Source of the DNA: Nocardia altamirensis NBRC 108246
GTDB lineage: Bacteria > Actinomycetota > Actinomycetes > Mycobacteriales > Mycobacteriaceae
Length of the DNA stretch: 64,000 nucleotides
Assembly (NCBI RefSeq): GCF_001612685.1
Contig: NZ_BDAY01000019.1
Span: 115,510-179,509, forward strand
Direction: 5' to 3'
Shown here: piece by piece, positions 23,053 to 30,888 of the stretch
Position numbering within the stretch: position 1 is the stretch's first letter
Layout: each line of letters starts with the position of its first letter
Program-made: the position numbers and the translations under genes
The notes under the pieces: generated by a model
Database searches by the model: none
What the model was told of the DNA's origin: nothing
Seen by the model: the letters and a program-made list of their open reading frames with translations, nothing else

Positions 23053-23772
23053 ATGTCGGGTACTTACAACGACCTTGCCCCGCTGCGCACCGACGAACTG
23101 GAACCCGAACCTGCGACCGAGACGAGACGTCTGGCCGCCGACAGTCAAGTGCCCATCATCGTGCTCGAACCGGAGGGGCACGCCCGCGGCGGCATCGTGA
23201 TCCTGCACGAATCCCGCGAGTTCACCGGCCCCCTGCTCGCTTTGATGGGTGCGCTGGCCTCCGAAGGCTGGACCGTGGTGGTGCCCAACCTGTTTCATCG
23301 CACCGATCCGCGGGGTGAGGTGTTCGGCGAGGAACTCTTCGACGATTTCGACGCCTGCTTCGACTGGCTCACCCGCCGCGGCGTCTTCCCCGACACCATC
23401 GGGGTGCTCGGTTTCGACTCCGCGGGCACCGCCGCCTTCCTGGTCGCCACCAACCGCCCGGTCGGCGCCGCCGTGAGCGTCGCGGCACCAGGCATCGTCG
23501 AACCGCTCACCGAACAGGCCGACGCTCTCGTGTGTGTCGCCCCACACCTGCAGGCGCCGTGGCTCGGTCTCTTCGGCACCGACGACCCAGCCACCCCGCC
23601 CGCCGAAGTCGAGCGACTGCGCGACGCGACCGGCCGCGCGGCAGTAGCCAGCCTGGTCGTCAGCTACCCGGGGCTCAACCACCGCGCCGACCGTCCCGTC
23701 ACCGACGACGACTACGCGACCGTCGACTCACAAACCAGGATTTTCGACTGGTTCGACAGCAACTTACGCTGA
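23053..23772 (+). CDS. Dienelactone hydrolase family protein with altered nucleophile elbow
   Basis: 239 residues of the alpha/beta-hydrolase dienelactone hydrolase group: GGIVILHESREFTGPL (oxyanion region), VVVPNLFHRTDPRG, nucleophile elbow IGVLGFDSAGTAAF, FGTDDPATPPAEVE (acid) and YPGLNHRADRP (histidine). The elbow, normally GFCFGG, reads GFDSAG, so Asp occupies the catalytic Cys position and Ser follows. Activity may be changed or lost. The ATG at 23053 gives MSGTYNDLAPLRTDELEPEPATETRRL. It is divergent from hisC/pat and upstream of two tRNA genes. Confidence 0.78.
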   Translation: MSGTYNDLAPLRTDELEPEPATETRRLAADSQVPIIVLEPEGHARGGIVILHESREFTGPLLALMGALASEGWTVVVPNLFHRTDPRGEVFGEELFDDFDACFDWLTRRGVFPDTIGVLGFDSAGTAAFLVATNRPVGAAVSVAAPGIVEPLTEQADALVCVAPHLQAPWLGLFGTDDPATPPAEVERLRDATGRAAVASLVVSYPGLNHRADRPVTDDDYATVDSQTRIFDWFDSNLR

Positions 23773-23863
23773 TAACCAGCCGTTTTGCGATCTGGACAAC
23801 GGCTCCTGTAACCTTCATGCTCGGCGGTTCGAAAGGACCGGTGCCCTCGAAGAGAAGGCTCCA

Positions 23864-23953
23864 GGAGGCGTGCCAGAGCGGCCGAATGGGACTCACTGCT
23901 AATGAGTTGTCCCTTCACGGGGACCGGAGGTTCAAATCCTCTCGCCTCCGCCA
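23864..23953 (+). tRNA. tRNA-Ser (anticodon GCT)
   Basis: Acceptor stem GGAGGCG/CGCCTCC, anticodon stem ACTCA/TGAGT around CTGCTAA (anticodon GCT), a long class II variable arm, T-arm GGAGGTTCAAATCCTCT, discriminator G and an encoded CCA. Confidence 0.96.
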
Positions 23954-23989
23954 CACTCGGGTAACCGAGTACAACAACTGAATAACCAC

Positions 23990-24062
23990 GCGGCTGTAGC
24001 TCAACGGATAGAGCATCTGACTACGGATCAGAAGGTTAGGGGTTCGAATCCCTTCAGCCGCA
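23990..24062 (+). tRNA. tRNA-Arg (anticodon ACG)
   Basis: Acceptor GCGGCTG/CAGCCGC, D-arm AGCTCAACGGATAGAGC, anticodon stem TCTGA/TCAGA around CTACGGA (anticodon ACG), T-arm GGGGTTCGAATCCCTT, discriminator A. CCA is not encoded. It lies 36 bp after tRNA-Ser(GCT) and is probably cotranscribed. Confidence 0.96.
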
Positions 24063-24066
24063 CAAC

Positions 24067-24103
24067 ATGAAAGCCCTGGCAGGCCAACTGCCAGGGCTTT
24101 CAT
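24067..24103 (+). terminator. Terminator of the tRNA-Ser/tRNA-Arg unit
   Basis: 15-bp perfect stem (24067-24081 with 24089-24103) and a 7-base loop, 4 bases after tRNA-Arg, followed by CATTT. Confidence 0.85.
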
Positions 24104-24107
24104 CATT

Positions 24108-24426
24108 TCACGAGGCATCCGTCGGATCTGCCACAGTCACAGCTTCGGCGTCAGCCCATGCCTTCCCGCAGTTGGGTGATCGCCGTGGAGCCGTGGCGCA
24201 TCTGCTCGGAGGCAGCCTCCACGCCCTTCATGCGTTCGCCCCTCGTCCCCACGAGACCGAACGCGTTCGCTACGTCCGCGAAACCCACCCGTGCGCGACG
24301 TCGCAAGTTCCACCACGAAACATGGTGGTTGTCTTGCGATTCCATCTGCCAGCTTGCTCGCATTACTTCCGTTTGTGCGGCCGAGGCGGCAGTATCCTCC
24401 GACGGGCACGAGTTCTGCTGGACCAA
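24108..24426 (-). pseudogene. Possible frameshifted small gene
   Basis: The minus-strand frame from ATG 24426 has strongly GC-biased third positions through FADVANAFGLVGTRGERMKG and VEAASEQMRHGSTAITQLRE, then stops at 24151. A shift of one base near 24160 would continue as WADAEAVTVADPTDAS and stop at 24108, also with GC-biased codons. This suggests a short helical protein broken by an indel, or two unrelated frames. No family assigned. Confidence 0.3.
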
Positions 24427-24439
24427 AGAGGATGCGTCG

Positions 24440-25543
24440 ATGTCGTCACCGATACCGGGAGTCGTGTCCTGGGTAGTGATCGGCTACGTCACTGTTGTCG
24501 GGTCGGGTCGGTTATGGCTTGTCGGCGGCGCTGTTATCGATCGGCTCGTAAACCACGTGGGCCTGTGGTGCATCGCGACCCTGCTGATATATCAGTGCGC
24601 GTCGACGCCGACCATCGATGACCCGGCGAATCAGCTTGCCCTGGGCTGCGTTCTCATGACCACCACATACCTGAACAGCATTGGTCGGCTCGTCAGCGCT
24701 GATTCCGTATGGCGCAACCAGCGCAACGCCGGTCTCCTGGCCCTGGCCGCGACGGCCTTGATAGTCCTGACCGTGGCATCTGCCAGATACTCGGGACGGT
24801 CGATCGACCTGCGTATCGTGGGGGTTGGACTGGGCATCGGTTGCGCCTTTGCTGTCACCTTCACCACGTTCGTGATCACTCGCAGCTGCCTCGGCGCACT
24901 CCGTGATGTCGATACTCCGCGCGCGGCGCGGATCGTGTGTATCGGCCTGATCGGCAGCAATGCCGTTCTCTGGGGTGCGCAGGTGCTCGCGCTTTCCCAG
25001 CTGGCCACCGGATTGCCCGATGGACCACAGCTGTCGCTGGTCCAGGCTGCGTTCATCCTGTGGGTCGCGACCAATACGACACTGCACGCGATACCGCTTG
25101 TCGCGGAGTTGGTGCGGCGAGCGGGTATGGATCGCGCCACCAGAACCTGCCGTCGGCTGTTGCCGCTGTGGCGTGATCTCACCGCGGCGGTTCCGGAGAT
25201 TGTCATGCCTGCCGATGCGCGGCACGACTCGGATCCGGCCACCCGTCTACTGCGGATGACTGTGGAAATCCGCGATGCAATGCTTCACCTTGGCGCTTAC
25301 CTCCCGGCCGAAACCGGTGAAACGCAACGCAATACCGTACGCGAGCCCAAATCGGACCGGGGGATTGCCGAGTACGCACATCGGCTGGTGCGAGCGGCGC
25401 AGGCCAGAAAGACAGGCTTACCGCCCGCCGGCACCGGGGCACCACCGCCATTGCCCGTGGTTGCGCACGATTTCGACGCCGAGCTCGCGCACCTGATCGA
25501 CCTGGCCCGCATCTGGCCACAGGCCAAGGCCGCGGTGGGTTGA
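24440..25543 (+). CDS. Multi-pass membrane protein, MAB_1171c-like
   Basis: 367 residues from ATG 24440 (AAAGAGG upstream). About seven hydrophobic helices fill residues 5-225 (VVIGYVTVVGSGRLWLVGG, WCIATLLIYQCA, LALGCVLMTTTYL, LLALAATALIVLTVA, VGLGIGCAFAVTFTTFVI, IGLIGSNAVLWGAQVLAL, FILWVATNTTLHAIPLVAEL). A cytoplasmic tail follows with TRTCRRLLPLWRDLTAAVPEI, the signature of the family often annotated as MAB_1171c-type putative transporters, usually encoded beside XRE/ImmA-like genes. No such partner is intact here. Function unknown. It is convergent with the SRPBCC gene. Confidence 0.7.
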   Translation: MSSPIPGVVSWVVIGYVTVVGSGRLWLVGGAVIDRLVNHVGLWCIATLLIYQCASTPTIDDPANQLALGCVLMTTTYLNSIGRLVSADSVWRNQRNAGLLALAATALIVLTVASARYSGRSIDLRIVGVGLGIGCAFAVTFTTFVITRSCLGALRDVDTPRAARIVCIGLIGSNAVLWGAQVLALSQLATGLPDGPQLSLVQAAFILWVATNTTLHAIPLVAELVRRAGMDRATRTCRRLLPLWRDLTAAVPEIVMPADARHDSDPATRLLRMTVEIRDAMLHLGAYLPAETGETQRNTVREPKSDRGIAEYAHRLVRAAQARKTGLPPAGTGAPPPLPVVAHDFDAELAHLIDLARIWPQAKAAVG

Positions 25544-25569
25544 TGGAACTCGTAGCGCTCGCGCTGGCG

Positions 25570-25617
25570 GCAAAGCCCCGCCGACATCGAATCATCTTGA
25601 GCGGCAGGGCTTTTGCC
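25570..25617. terminator. Bidirectional terminator between convergent genes
   Basis: Arms GCAAAGCCCCGCCG and CGGCAGGGCTTTTGC pair almost fully around a ~19-base loop, between the membrane-protein stop and the SRPBCC stop, with T/A tracts at both edges. Confidence 0.7.
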
Positions 25618-25627
25618 GACCTCAGAG

Positions 25628-26104
25628 CTATTCTGCGAACAGGGCGGCGTACCTACTCAGGTACAGCGGCCAGCCTGCATCGCCGTCGACACCATCGGTG
25701 ATGGCCTGCCAGCCGGGTCCGTGCCGGTCGATATTGCGGTGTTCCAGTTCGACTCTGGTGCGCTGTGGGGTCTCGGCGATGAAGCGGACCTCGACTTCGC
25801 TGGTGTTGTCCTGTGTGGTCTCGATCTGCCATTGCGGGCCGATATCCCAGCTGAAGACGACCCGATCGGGCGGCTCGTAGGCGAGAATGCGCGCCCAATG
25901 GCATTCGCTGCCGTCGACGCCACGGTCGTAGATGTGTCCGCCTACTCGCGGATCGAAGACGGTTTCGGCGATGGCGACCCCGAGCAGGTTGTGCTCTGGT
26001 GGTTTGAAATCCCCGAAACGCTCGGTGAATACGGTGAAGGCGCGCTCGATGGGTGCTGCGACGACGATCTGCTTGCGGACCACCGCGGCCGGTGCCTGAG
26101 TCAT
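25628..26104 (-). CDS. SRPBCC/AHSA1 family protein
   Basis: 158 residues of the START-like fold: N-terminal VRKQIVVAAPIERAFTVFTERFGDFKPPEH, the mid-region FDPRVGGHIYDRGVDGSECHWARILAYEPPDRVVFSWDIGP, and the AHSA1-typical EVRFIAETPQRTRVELEHRNIDRHGPGW. It ends in a helix (WPLYLSRYAALFAE) that closes the cavity. Such proteins bind hydrophobic ligands. The ATG overlaps the ArsR stop by 4 bases, so they form a two-gene operon; ArsR-SRPBCC pairs are common in actinobacteria, and the regulator usually controls the pair. Confidence 0.87.
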   Translation of the reverse strand: MTQAPAAVVRKQIVVAAPIERAFTVFTERFGDFKPPEHNLLGVAIAETVFDPRVGGHIYDRGVDGSECHWARILAYEPPDRVVFSWDIGPQWQIETTQDNTSEVEVRFIAETPQRTRVELEHRNIDRHGPGWQAITDGVDGDAGWPLYLSRYAALFAE

Positions 26105-26424
26105 GAACTCTCCTCTGTCGATTCTTCGATGACGTCCTCGTACCCGGCCAGCGCTCGGTTCCAGAACGTGTCGAGCTGGTCGCGCAATGCCGCCACACCG
26201 GCCGGGTTCAGCCGATAGATACGGCGCGTGCCTGCCATGCGGTCGGTGACCAGCCCCGCATCCTTGAGGACTTTCAGATGCTGGGACACCGCGGGCCTGC
26301 TGACCGGCAGCTCATCGGCTAGCTCACCGACGGCCCGCGGACGCTCCGCCAAACACGCGACGATCGCACGCCGAGTGCGATCCCCGAGTGCGTCCCATCC
26401 ATCACCCTCTTGGTTAGTGCTCAC
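26101..26424 (-). CDS. ArsR-family transcriptional regulator
   Basis: 107 residues. Winged-helix core DGWDALGDRTRRAIVACLAERPRAVGELADELPVSRPAVSQHLKVLKDAGLVTDRMAGTRRIYRLNPAGVAALRDQLDTFW, with recognition helix SRPAVSQHLKVL near 46-57. No metal-binding cysteines are visible, so it is of the non-metal type that accompanies SRPBCC proteins. First gene of the operon. A terminator and a dispersed palindromic repeat lie upstream. Confidence 0.9.
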   Translation of the reverse strand: MSTNQEGDGWDALGDRTRRAIVACLAERPRAVGELADELPVSRPAVSQHLKVLKDAGLVTDRMAGTRRIYRLNPAGVAALRDQLDTFWNRALAGYEDVIEESTEESS

Positions 26425-26506
26425 GAACGGTAAGTCTCCACTTACGGAAAGCTCTGGTCAAGAGTCAGATGGCAGAAAAGACGAACAACAACCACCACAC
26501 ACGGCA

Positions 26507-26533
26507 AAGCCCCGCCCTCAGGGCGGGGCTTTC
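26507..26533. terminator. Terminator hairpin between the isomerase-like gene and arsR
   Basis: Stem AAAGCCCCGCC/GGCGGGGCTTT around a 5-base loop, with A/T edges for both strands. It is downstream of the minus-strand gene ending at 26650. Confidence 0.75.
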
Positions 26534-26546
26534 CTGTTCTCCGGCA

Positions 26547-26604
26547 CGAGTGGCACACCACGGAGAGGCCTTCTCGCACTTTGCCGCAGCCATGTGCCAC
26601 TCGT
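26547..26604. repeat. Dispersed palindromic repeat, copy A
   Basis: 58 bp with perfect 12-bp terminal arms ACGAGTGGCACA/TGTGCCACTCGT. Nearly identical, interior included, to copy B at 44628-44686; copy C at 63745-63800 is more distant. It is intergenic. Confidence 0.75.
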
Positions 26605-26649
26605 TGAAACTGGCCGACCCACAGGTCAGTCCGAAGGCGTCGTTGCGGT

Positions 26650-27372
26650 CTACTTCCAGTCGGGCAGCGCGGGCAGATCGCCGGTGAGGTCGGCGCCGTC
26701 CGAGCGACCGAGCAACCAGGCGGCCAGGGCGGCAACCGGGCCGCTGATGGTCTGGGCGGGTGTCCCTGCACCGACGATGCCGGTGAACGTGGAGTCGGTG
26801 GCACGCAACGAGAACGCGGGGACGGGTTCAGCTGCGGCGGTGGTGATTCGGTTCATGTCGACGGTCGCCTGGGCGAGGATTCGAGCGGCGAAGTCGGCAG
26901 GCCAGTCGGCGGGGGTGAACCCGACGTTCAGGTCGACGTGGTGAATCTCTACTTCCTGCAAGCGCATCCAGCGCACCTCGGTGGCCGGGATCGGACGCCC
27001 CTGCCTGGTGCGGACTTCCGCGTGCCACGCTTCGTCGGTCAGTGAATTCGCCACGGCCTGCCAGCGTTTCGCGGCAGCCTCGTTGTCGGCGAGTTGTGCG
27101 TCCATCGGCCGTGGCGCGCCGGCCTCGATGTCGAAGTCACGCAGAAACATGTTGGCGTACTGCGGAATCTCGACTCCGGTGTGCGCCCAGAGCAGCAAAT
27201 TGAGCACGCTGTCGGCATTGCGTGCGACGTGCGCGAGCACATGGCCGCGGGTCCAGCCGGGCAGCAGCGACGGACCGGTCAGGTCGTCGTTGCCCAGCTT
27301 GCGGATGCTGTCGAGGAGACGATCGGTCGCCTCGGCGAGAGTGTCGAGTGAGACTAAGGAGTCGCTGGTCAC
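26650..27372 (-). CDS. Maleylpyruvate isomerase family, mycothiol-dependent (MDMPI)
   Basis: 240 residues, DinB-like helical bundle. The N-terminal metal-binding segment LLPGWTRGHVLAHVARNADSV (His44, His48) and the central LQEVEIHHVDLNVGF match the mycothiol-dependent isomerase family; the C-terminal alpha/beta part covers residues 160-240. Family members isomerise maleylpyruvate or act as mycothiol transferases. The substrate here is unknown, and no gentisate pathway genes are nearby. ATG at 27372. It lies upstream of, and in the same direction as, arsR, separated by a terminator. Confidence 0.85.
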   Translation of the reverse strand: MTSDSLVSLDTLAEATDRLLDSIRKLGNDDLTGPSLLPGWTRGHVLAHVARNADSVLNLLLWAHTGVEIPQYANMFLRDFDIEAGAPRPMDAQLADNEAAAKRWQAVANSLTDEAWHAEVRTRQGRPIPATEVRWMRLQEVEIHHVDLNVGFTPADWPADFAARILAQATVDMNRITTAAAEPVPAFSLRATDSTFTGIVGAGTPAQTISGPVAALAAWLLGRSDGADLTGDLPALPDWK

Positions 27373-27449
27373 ACCTGCGACCCTAGCGACCCGATGGTCC
27401 GGCCCGCCGAGGATTACCGGCGGACCGGACGCGCTGGCGCGCCGACGTG

Positions 27450-27842
27450 CTACTCGGCCACGATCGCGTCGACTTCGATCTCCACCAGCAGGGCCGGGGT
27501 GATCAGTGCGCTGATCTCGTACATGGAGGTGGCGGGGCGGATGTCGCCGAACACCTCGGCGTGCGCCTTGCCGACCTCGGCCCAGCGCGAGATATCGGTG
27601 ACGAAGATGCGGGTGCGGACCACATCGGCGAAGCTCGCGCCCGCCTCGGTGAGTGCGGTGTCGATGCGGCGCAGGACTTCCCTGGTCTGCTCGCCGATGT
27701 CGTCGCCGCCGACCGCCTGGCCACCGGGCAGCGATGCCGTTGTGCCGCTGACCACGATGGTATTGCCGAGCTTGACGGCGCGGCTGTAGCCGACGAGATC
27801 TTCGAATTCGGAGCCGGAGGAGATGTTCACACGAGCAGTCAT
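27450..27842 (-). CDS. RidA/YjgF family protein
   Basis: 130 residues, the normal RidA length. YSRAVKLGNTIVVSGTTA, TREVLRRIDTALTEAGASFADVVRTRIFVTDISRWAEVGKAHAEVFG and the end PALLVEIEVDAIVAE are family hallmarks; the conserved catalytic arginine appears in VVRTRIFVTD. RidA removes reactive enamine/imine intermediates. Divergent from the lipoprotein gene at 27948. It is about 80 bp upstream of the MDMPI-like gene in the same direction. Confidence 0.87.
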   Translation of the reverse strand: MTARVNISSGSEFEDLVGYSRAVKLGNTIVVSGTTASLPGGQAVGGDDIGEQTREVLRRIDTALTEAGASFADVVRTRIFVTDISRWAEVGKAHAEVFGDIRPATSMYEISALITPALLVEIEVDAIVAE

Positions 27843-27947
27843 GGCGTCAGCATGTCATGGGCTTGCCTGTGCCTCGAACCGTGTTTCGACACCGAGTTGT
27901 CATCCCCGCGTCGACCGGATGTCGGATCCGCGCGGTACGCAGTCCCG

Positions 27948-29522
27948 GTGAAAGCTGTCTCTCGTCCCCGAGTCGTCGCCGTCGCCGTGCTTTGCGTCGG
28001 TGTGCTGGCCGCAGGCTGTTCCTCTTCGAATTCGACCGCGGATTTCACCGCGACCAAGGATAAGCCGCTGGTGATCTCCCTGGACGACCTTCTCGCGAAG
28101 ACGGGTGGCAGCGCCGCCATCCGCATCGCCGACCCGGAGCACGGGAAGGTGACCCGTCGCGTCGACGGCGCACTCGTCTACACCCCGAACCCGGGCTACA
28201 CCGGTACGGACACCCTCCAGGTGACCACTACCGACGCGGTCCGCCTGTACACCACCGACATCCCGGCGATCGGCGAGTTCGGCGGAACCACGGTGCAGGG
28301 CAGCGGCTTCGGCTCGGCATGGACGCCGGTGCCTGGCAGCAAGGACGAGTTCTACGGGCTCACCGACCGCGGCCCGAACGTGGACGGCCCTGGCAAGAAC
28401 GAGAAGCTTTCGCCGACACCGAGTTTCGTGCCGAAGATCGGCAAGTTCAAGCTGGTCGGCACCCGCGCGGTGCTGCAATCCTCGCTCGATCTGCACACCG
28501 CGGCGGGCGTCGGGTTCAACGGTCAGGTCGACGTGGCCGCGAACACCGGCGAGACCATCAAGGACCTCGCCGGAAACGTGTTGCCGCCCACCGATCACGG
28601 CCTCGACCCCGAGGGTCTGGTCGCGCTGCCCGACGGCACCTTCTGGGTGTCCGACGAATACGGCCCGTTCCTGGTGCATTTCGACGCCAAGGGCGGCGAG
28701 ATCGAACGCCTCGCGCCCGGATCGGGTCTGCCCAAGGAACTTTCGCTGCGCACCCCGAACCAGGGTATGGAGGGCCTGACCATCACCCCGGATGGCAGCA
28801 CCCTTGTCGGCCTGGTGCAGAGCGCCCTGAATGCGCCCGGGCTCAACGGTTCTGCCAAGGAGGTGTCGTTCACCCGCATCGTCACCGTCGATCTGAAGAC
28901 GAAGGCCGTCAAGGAATTCGTTGTGCCGTTGGAGAACCCGAAGACCACCAAGGTCGCCGACTCGGAGATCACCGCGCTGAGCGCAACCACCTTCCTGATC
29001 GACGAGCGCGACGGCAACCTCGCGCCGAAGGCGGACAAGAAGCTGTGGACCGTCGACATCGCCAAGGCCACCGATGTCGGCCCTGACGCCAAGGTGCCCG
29101 GCGCGCAATACGATCCGGAACGCGGCGGCCTGCTGGTCGACGGCAAGCCGCTGGAGGCGTTGGTCGGCACCGTGCCGACCACCGAGGCCGTCGCCGCGCT
29201 GAGCAAGGTCGGCATCACCGCGGCGGCCAAGACGACGAACCTCGACCTCAACGGCCTGGTCAAGGATCTCGACGTGGACGGAAAGTTCTTCGGCCACGAC
29301 AAGATCGAGGGCATCGCCACCCTCGACGGCGGCAAGACGCTCTATATCGCCAACGACAGCGACTTCGGGCTGGCGGGCAGCAAGGGCGAGCAGCCCCCGT
29401 TCGGGCTCAAGCCGAAGACGTTGCCCAACGGCGTGCAGGACAGCGGCGAGATCCTCTTCGTCGACACCACCAAGCTGCCCGCGAAGACCGCGAGTCACTC
29501 GGTCAAGCTCGAGGTGAAGTAG
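27948..29522 (+). CDS. Lipoprotein with phytase-like esterase domain
   Basis: 524 residues from GTG 27948. Lipoprotein signal MKAVSRPRVVAVAVLCVGVLAAGC with lipobox LAAGC (Cys ~24). A short Ig-like N-terminal module (RIADPEHGKVTRRVDGALVYTPNPGYTGTDTLQVTTTDAV) precedes a beta-propeller of the esterase-like-activity-of-phytase family: GSAWTPVPGSKDEFYGLTDRGPNVDGPG, DHGLDPEGLVALPDGTFWVSDEYGPFLVHFDAKG, NQGMEGLTITPDGSTLVG, and the final IEGIATLDGGKTLYIANDSDFG. The family is linked to phosphoester or choline-ester hydrolysis outside the membrane. The frame upstream of 27948 is antisense to ridA and not real. Confidence 0.85.
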   Translation: MKAVSRPRVVAVAVLCVGVLAAGCSSSNSTADFTATKDKPLVISLDDLLAKTGGSAAIRIADPEHGKVTRRVDGALVYTPNPGYTGTDTLQVTTTDAVRLYTTDIPAIGEFGGTTVQGSGFGSAWTPVPGSKDEFYGLTDRGPNVDGPGKNEKLSPTPSFVPKIGKFKLVGTRAVLQSSLDLHTAAGVGFNGQVDVAANTGETIKDLAGNVLPPTDHGLDPEGLVALPDGTFWVSDEYGPFLVHFDAKGGEIERLAPGSGLPKELSLRTPNQGMEGLTITPDGSTLVGLVQSALNAPGLNGSAKEVSFTRIVTVDLKTKAVKEFVVPLENPKTTKVADSEITALSATTFLIDERDGNLAPKADKKLWTVDIAKATDVGPDAKVPGAQYDPERGGLLVDGKPLEALVGTVPTTEAVAALSKVGITAAAKTTNLDLNGLVKDLDVDGKFFGHDKIEGIATLDGGKTLYIANDSDFGLAGSKGEQPPFGLKPKTLPNGVQDSGEILFVDTTKLPAKTASHSVKLEVK

Positions 29523-30228
29523 TTCGATCGGTGGGGTCGGTCCATTCCCGGCCCTCCAAGATCACCGCGGCGGCCAACGTGATCAGCCACAGCGACATCG
29601 AACCGACCTGAATCCGCTGGGCGATGCCGAGCGCATAATCGCCGGGCAAATTGTCGGCGACCAGCATCCACACGGTCGCCGCCGAGCCGACCACCAGCAC
29701 GACGAGTCCGAACTCGCGCAGGATCCGCCACCGGTTGTAGCGGAACGCCGCGAGGCTGAACGCGAAGGTGGCCGCGGCGATCGAGGTGACCGCGATGGTG
29801 CTCGACAACGCATGCGGCTGGTGCAACTGCGGGAACAACTCGCTGGGACCACCGCCGCACGCGGTGTCGCTCGCCGTGCAGTCGCGCAGCGGAAGCAGCA
29901 CATCGGCAATGGTCGCCGCGCCGAAAAAGAGCAGAGCGACCCAGCCGACGGTGGTGAGCCTGCGCCGGGGGAACACCAGCAGTCCGCCGATCGCGGCGGG
30001 GATGAGCAGCGCTCCGACGATCTTGTCCGCGGTCGCGAAGACCGCCCGATAGGGCTTGCCCTCCGCGTCCAACTCGCTGAGAAACGAGTTGACCGGGTCG
30101 ACGTCGATCGGCAGAACGAACTCGAGCACCCAGGACGAGTAGCAAACCCCGGCGATCAAGATGGCCGTCGCGATCGCCAAAGACGCCACCCGCACGCGCC
30201 GTTCGGCGATCCTCTGGCTATCACTCAC
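29503..30228 (-). CDS. DUF998 family membrane protein
   Basis: 241 residues with six predicted membrane helices (ASLAIATAILIAGVCYSSW, IVGALLIPAAIGGLLVFP, VGWVALLFFGAATIADVLLPL, SSTIAVTSIAAATFAFSLAAF, GLVVLVVGSAATVWMLVA, VGSMSLWLITLAAAVI). Cys-rich loop LRDCTASDTACGGG and the HQPHALSS turn are features of DUF998 proteins; function unknown. Its 3' end overlaps the convergent lipoprotein gene by 20 bp. Confidence 0.8.
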   Translation of the reverse strand: MSDSQRIAERRVRVASLAIATAILIAGVCYSSWVLEFVLPIDVDPVNSFLSELDAEGKPYRAVFATADKIVGALLIPAAIGGLLVFPRRRLTTVGWVALLFFGAATIADVLLPLRDCTASDTACGGGPSELFPQLHQPHALSSTIAVTSIAAATFAFSLAAFRYNRWRILREFGLVVLVVGSAATVWMLVADNLPGDYALGIAQRIQVGSMSLWLITLAAAVILEGREWTDPTDRTTSPRA

Positions 30229-30359
30229 CAGTTCATTCTCCTACCTACTGCTGGACCGATGTTCAACGGTAACCAAACACACGCCTTTGCCACCTTGTCC
30301 ACAGGCTCCTGTCAGGTTCGGCGGACAGGCTGAAACCGAAGCGTTCCTGAGGAGGTCCC

Positions 30360-30476
30360 ATGATCGGCTACGCAACAGCCGCCGCCGGAGTCGTCGTGAT
30401 GTCGGTGATGGTGGCATCGAGCTACCTGGCCGCGCACGCGCCACGCACGTTGGTCCGCGTCCGGAGTCGCCGCTGA
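30360..30476 (+). CDS. 38-aa single-helix membrane peptide
   Basis: ATG 30360 with a strong GAGGAGGT ribosome site 4-11 bases upstream. The peptide begins MIGYATAAAGVVVMSVMVAS and ends in a basic tail (RTLVRVRSRR). It has one hydrophobic segment and a positive C-terminus, as in small membrane-anchored peptides. It sits between DUF998 (divergent) and vsr (convergent, 2-bp gap). Real by ribosome site and codon use; function unknown. Confidence 0.55.
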   Translation: MIGYATAAAGVVVMSVMVASSYLAAHAPRTLVRVRSRR

Positions 30477-30477
30477 A

Positions 30478-30888
30478 TCACCGGCCGAGCGCGGCCTGCA
30501 CGCGATCGGCCGCAGCAACGGCATCCTCGTGTTCCCACACCCGGATCACCTGCCACCCCGCCTCGATCAGCGCCGCGTCCGTCGCGCGATCCCTGGCCAC
30601 ATTGCCCGCGAGCTTGGCGGCCCACCATTCCGCGTTGTTGCGCGGATCGGTCGCGTGCTGCGGGCACCGATGCCAGAAGCAGCCGTCGACGTAGACCGCG
30701 ACCCGCCGCCGGGGAAACACCAGATCGGCCCGCCGCCGTTGCCCACGGAGCGGCGCCCGATCGACGAAGTACCTGACCCCGCGCCGATGCAACTCCCGCC
30801 GCAACGCCAGCTCGGGTTTCGTCCCTGCCCGCCGTTGCCGCGACATCCGCGCGCTGGTCGCCGCATCGGTGGGCGGCCCGGCACTCAT
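30478..30888 (-). CDS. vsr: Very short patch repair endonuclease Vsr
   Basis: 136 residues from ATG 30888, overlapping the dcm stop by 4 bases. Vsr nicks 5' of T in T:G mismatches formed by deamination of 5-methylcytosine. Family motifs: RRAGTKPELALRRELHRRGVRYFVDRAPLRG (substrate helix), ADLVFPRRRVAVYVDGCFWHRCP with metal-binding Asp55 and the zinc-type C-x-x-H-x-C cluster, PRNNAEWWAAKLAGNVARD, and WQVIRVWEHE at 112-121. A longer upstream frame is antisense-like overlap with dcm and is not used. It is coupled to the methylase gene. Confidence 0.92.
   Translation of the reverse strand: MSAGPPTDAATSARMSRQRRAGTKPELALRRELHRRGVRYFVDRAPLRGQRRRADLVFPRRRVAVYVDGCFWHRCPQHATDPRNNAEWWAAKLAGNVARDRATDAALIEAGWQVIRVWEHEDAVAAADRVQAALGR

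Noticed and set aside
26442..26804. Minus-strand frames with REGLSVVCHS-like translation, also at 44584-44832
   Set aside because: The similar peptides are only translations of the palindromic repeat copies A and B, not a protein family.
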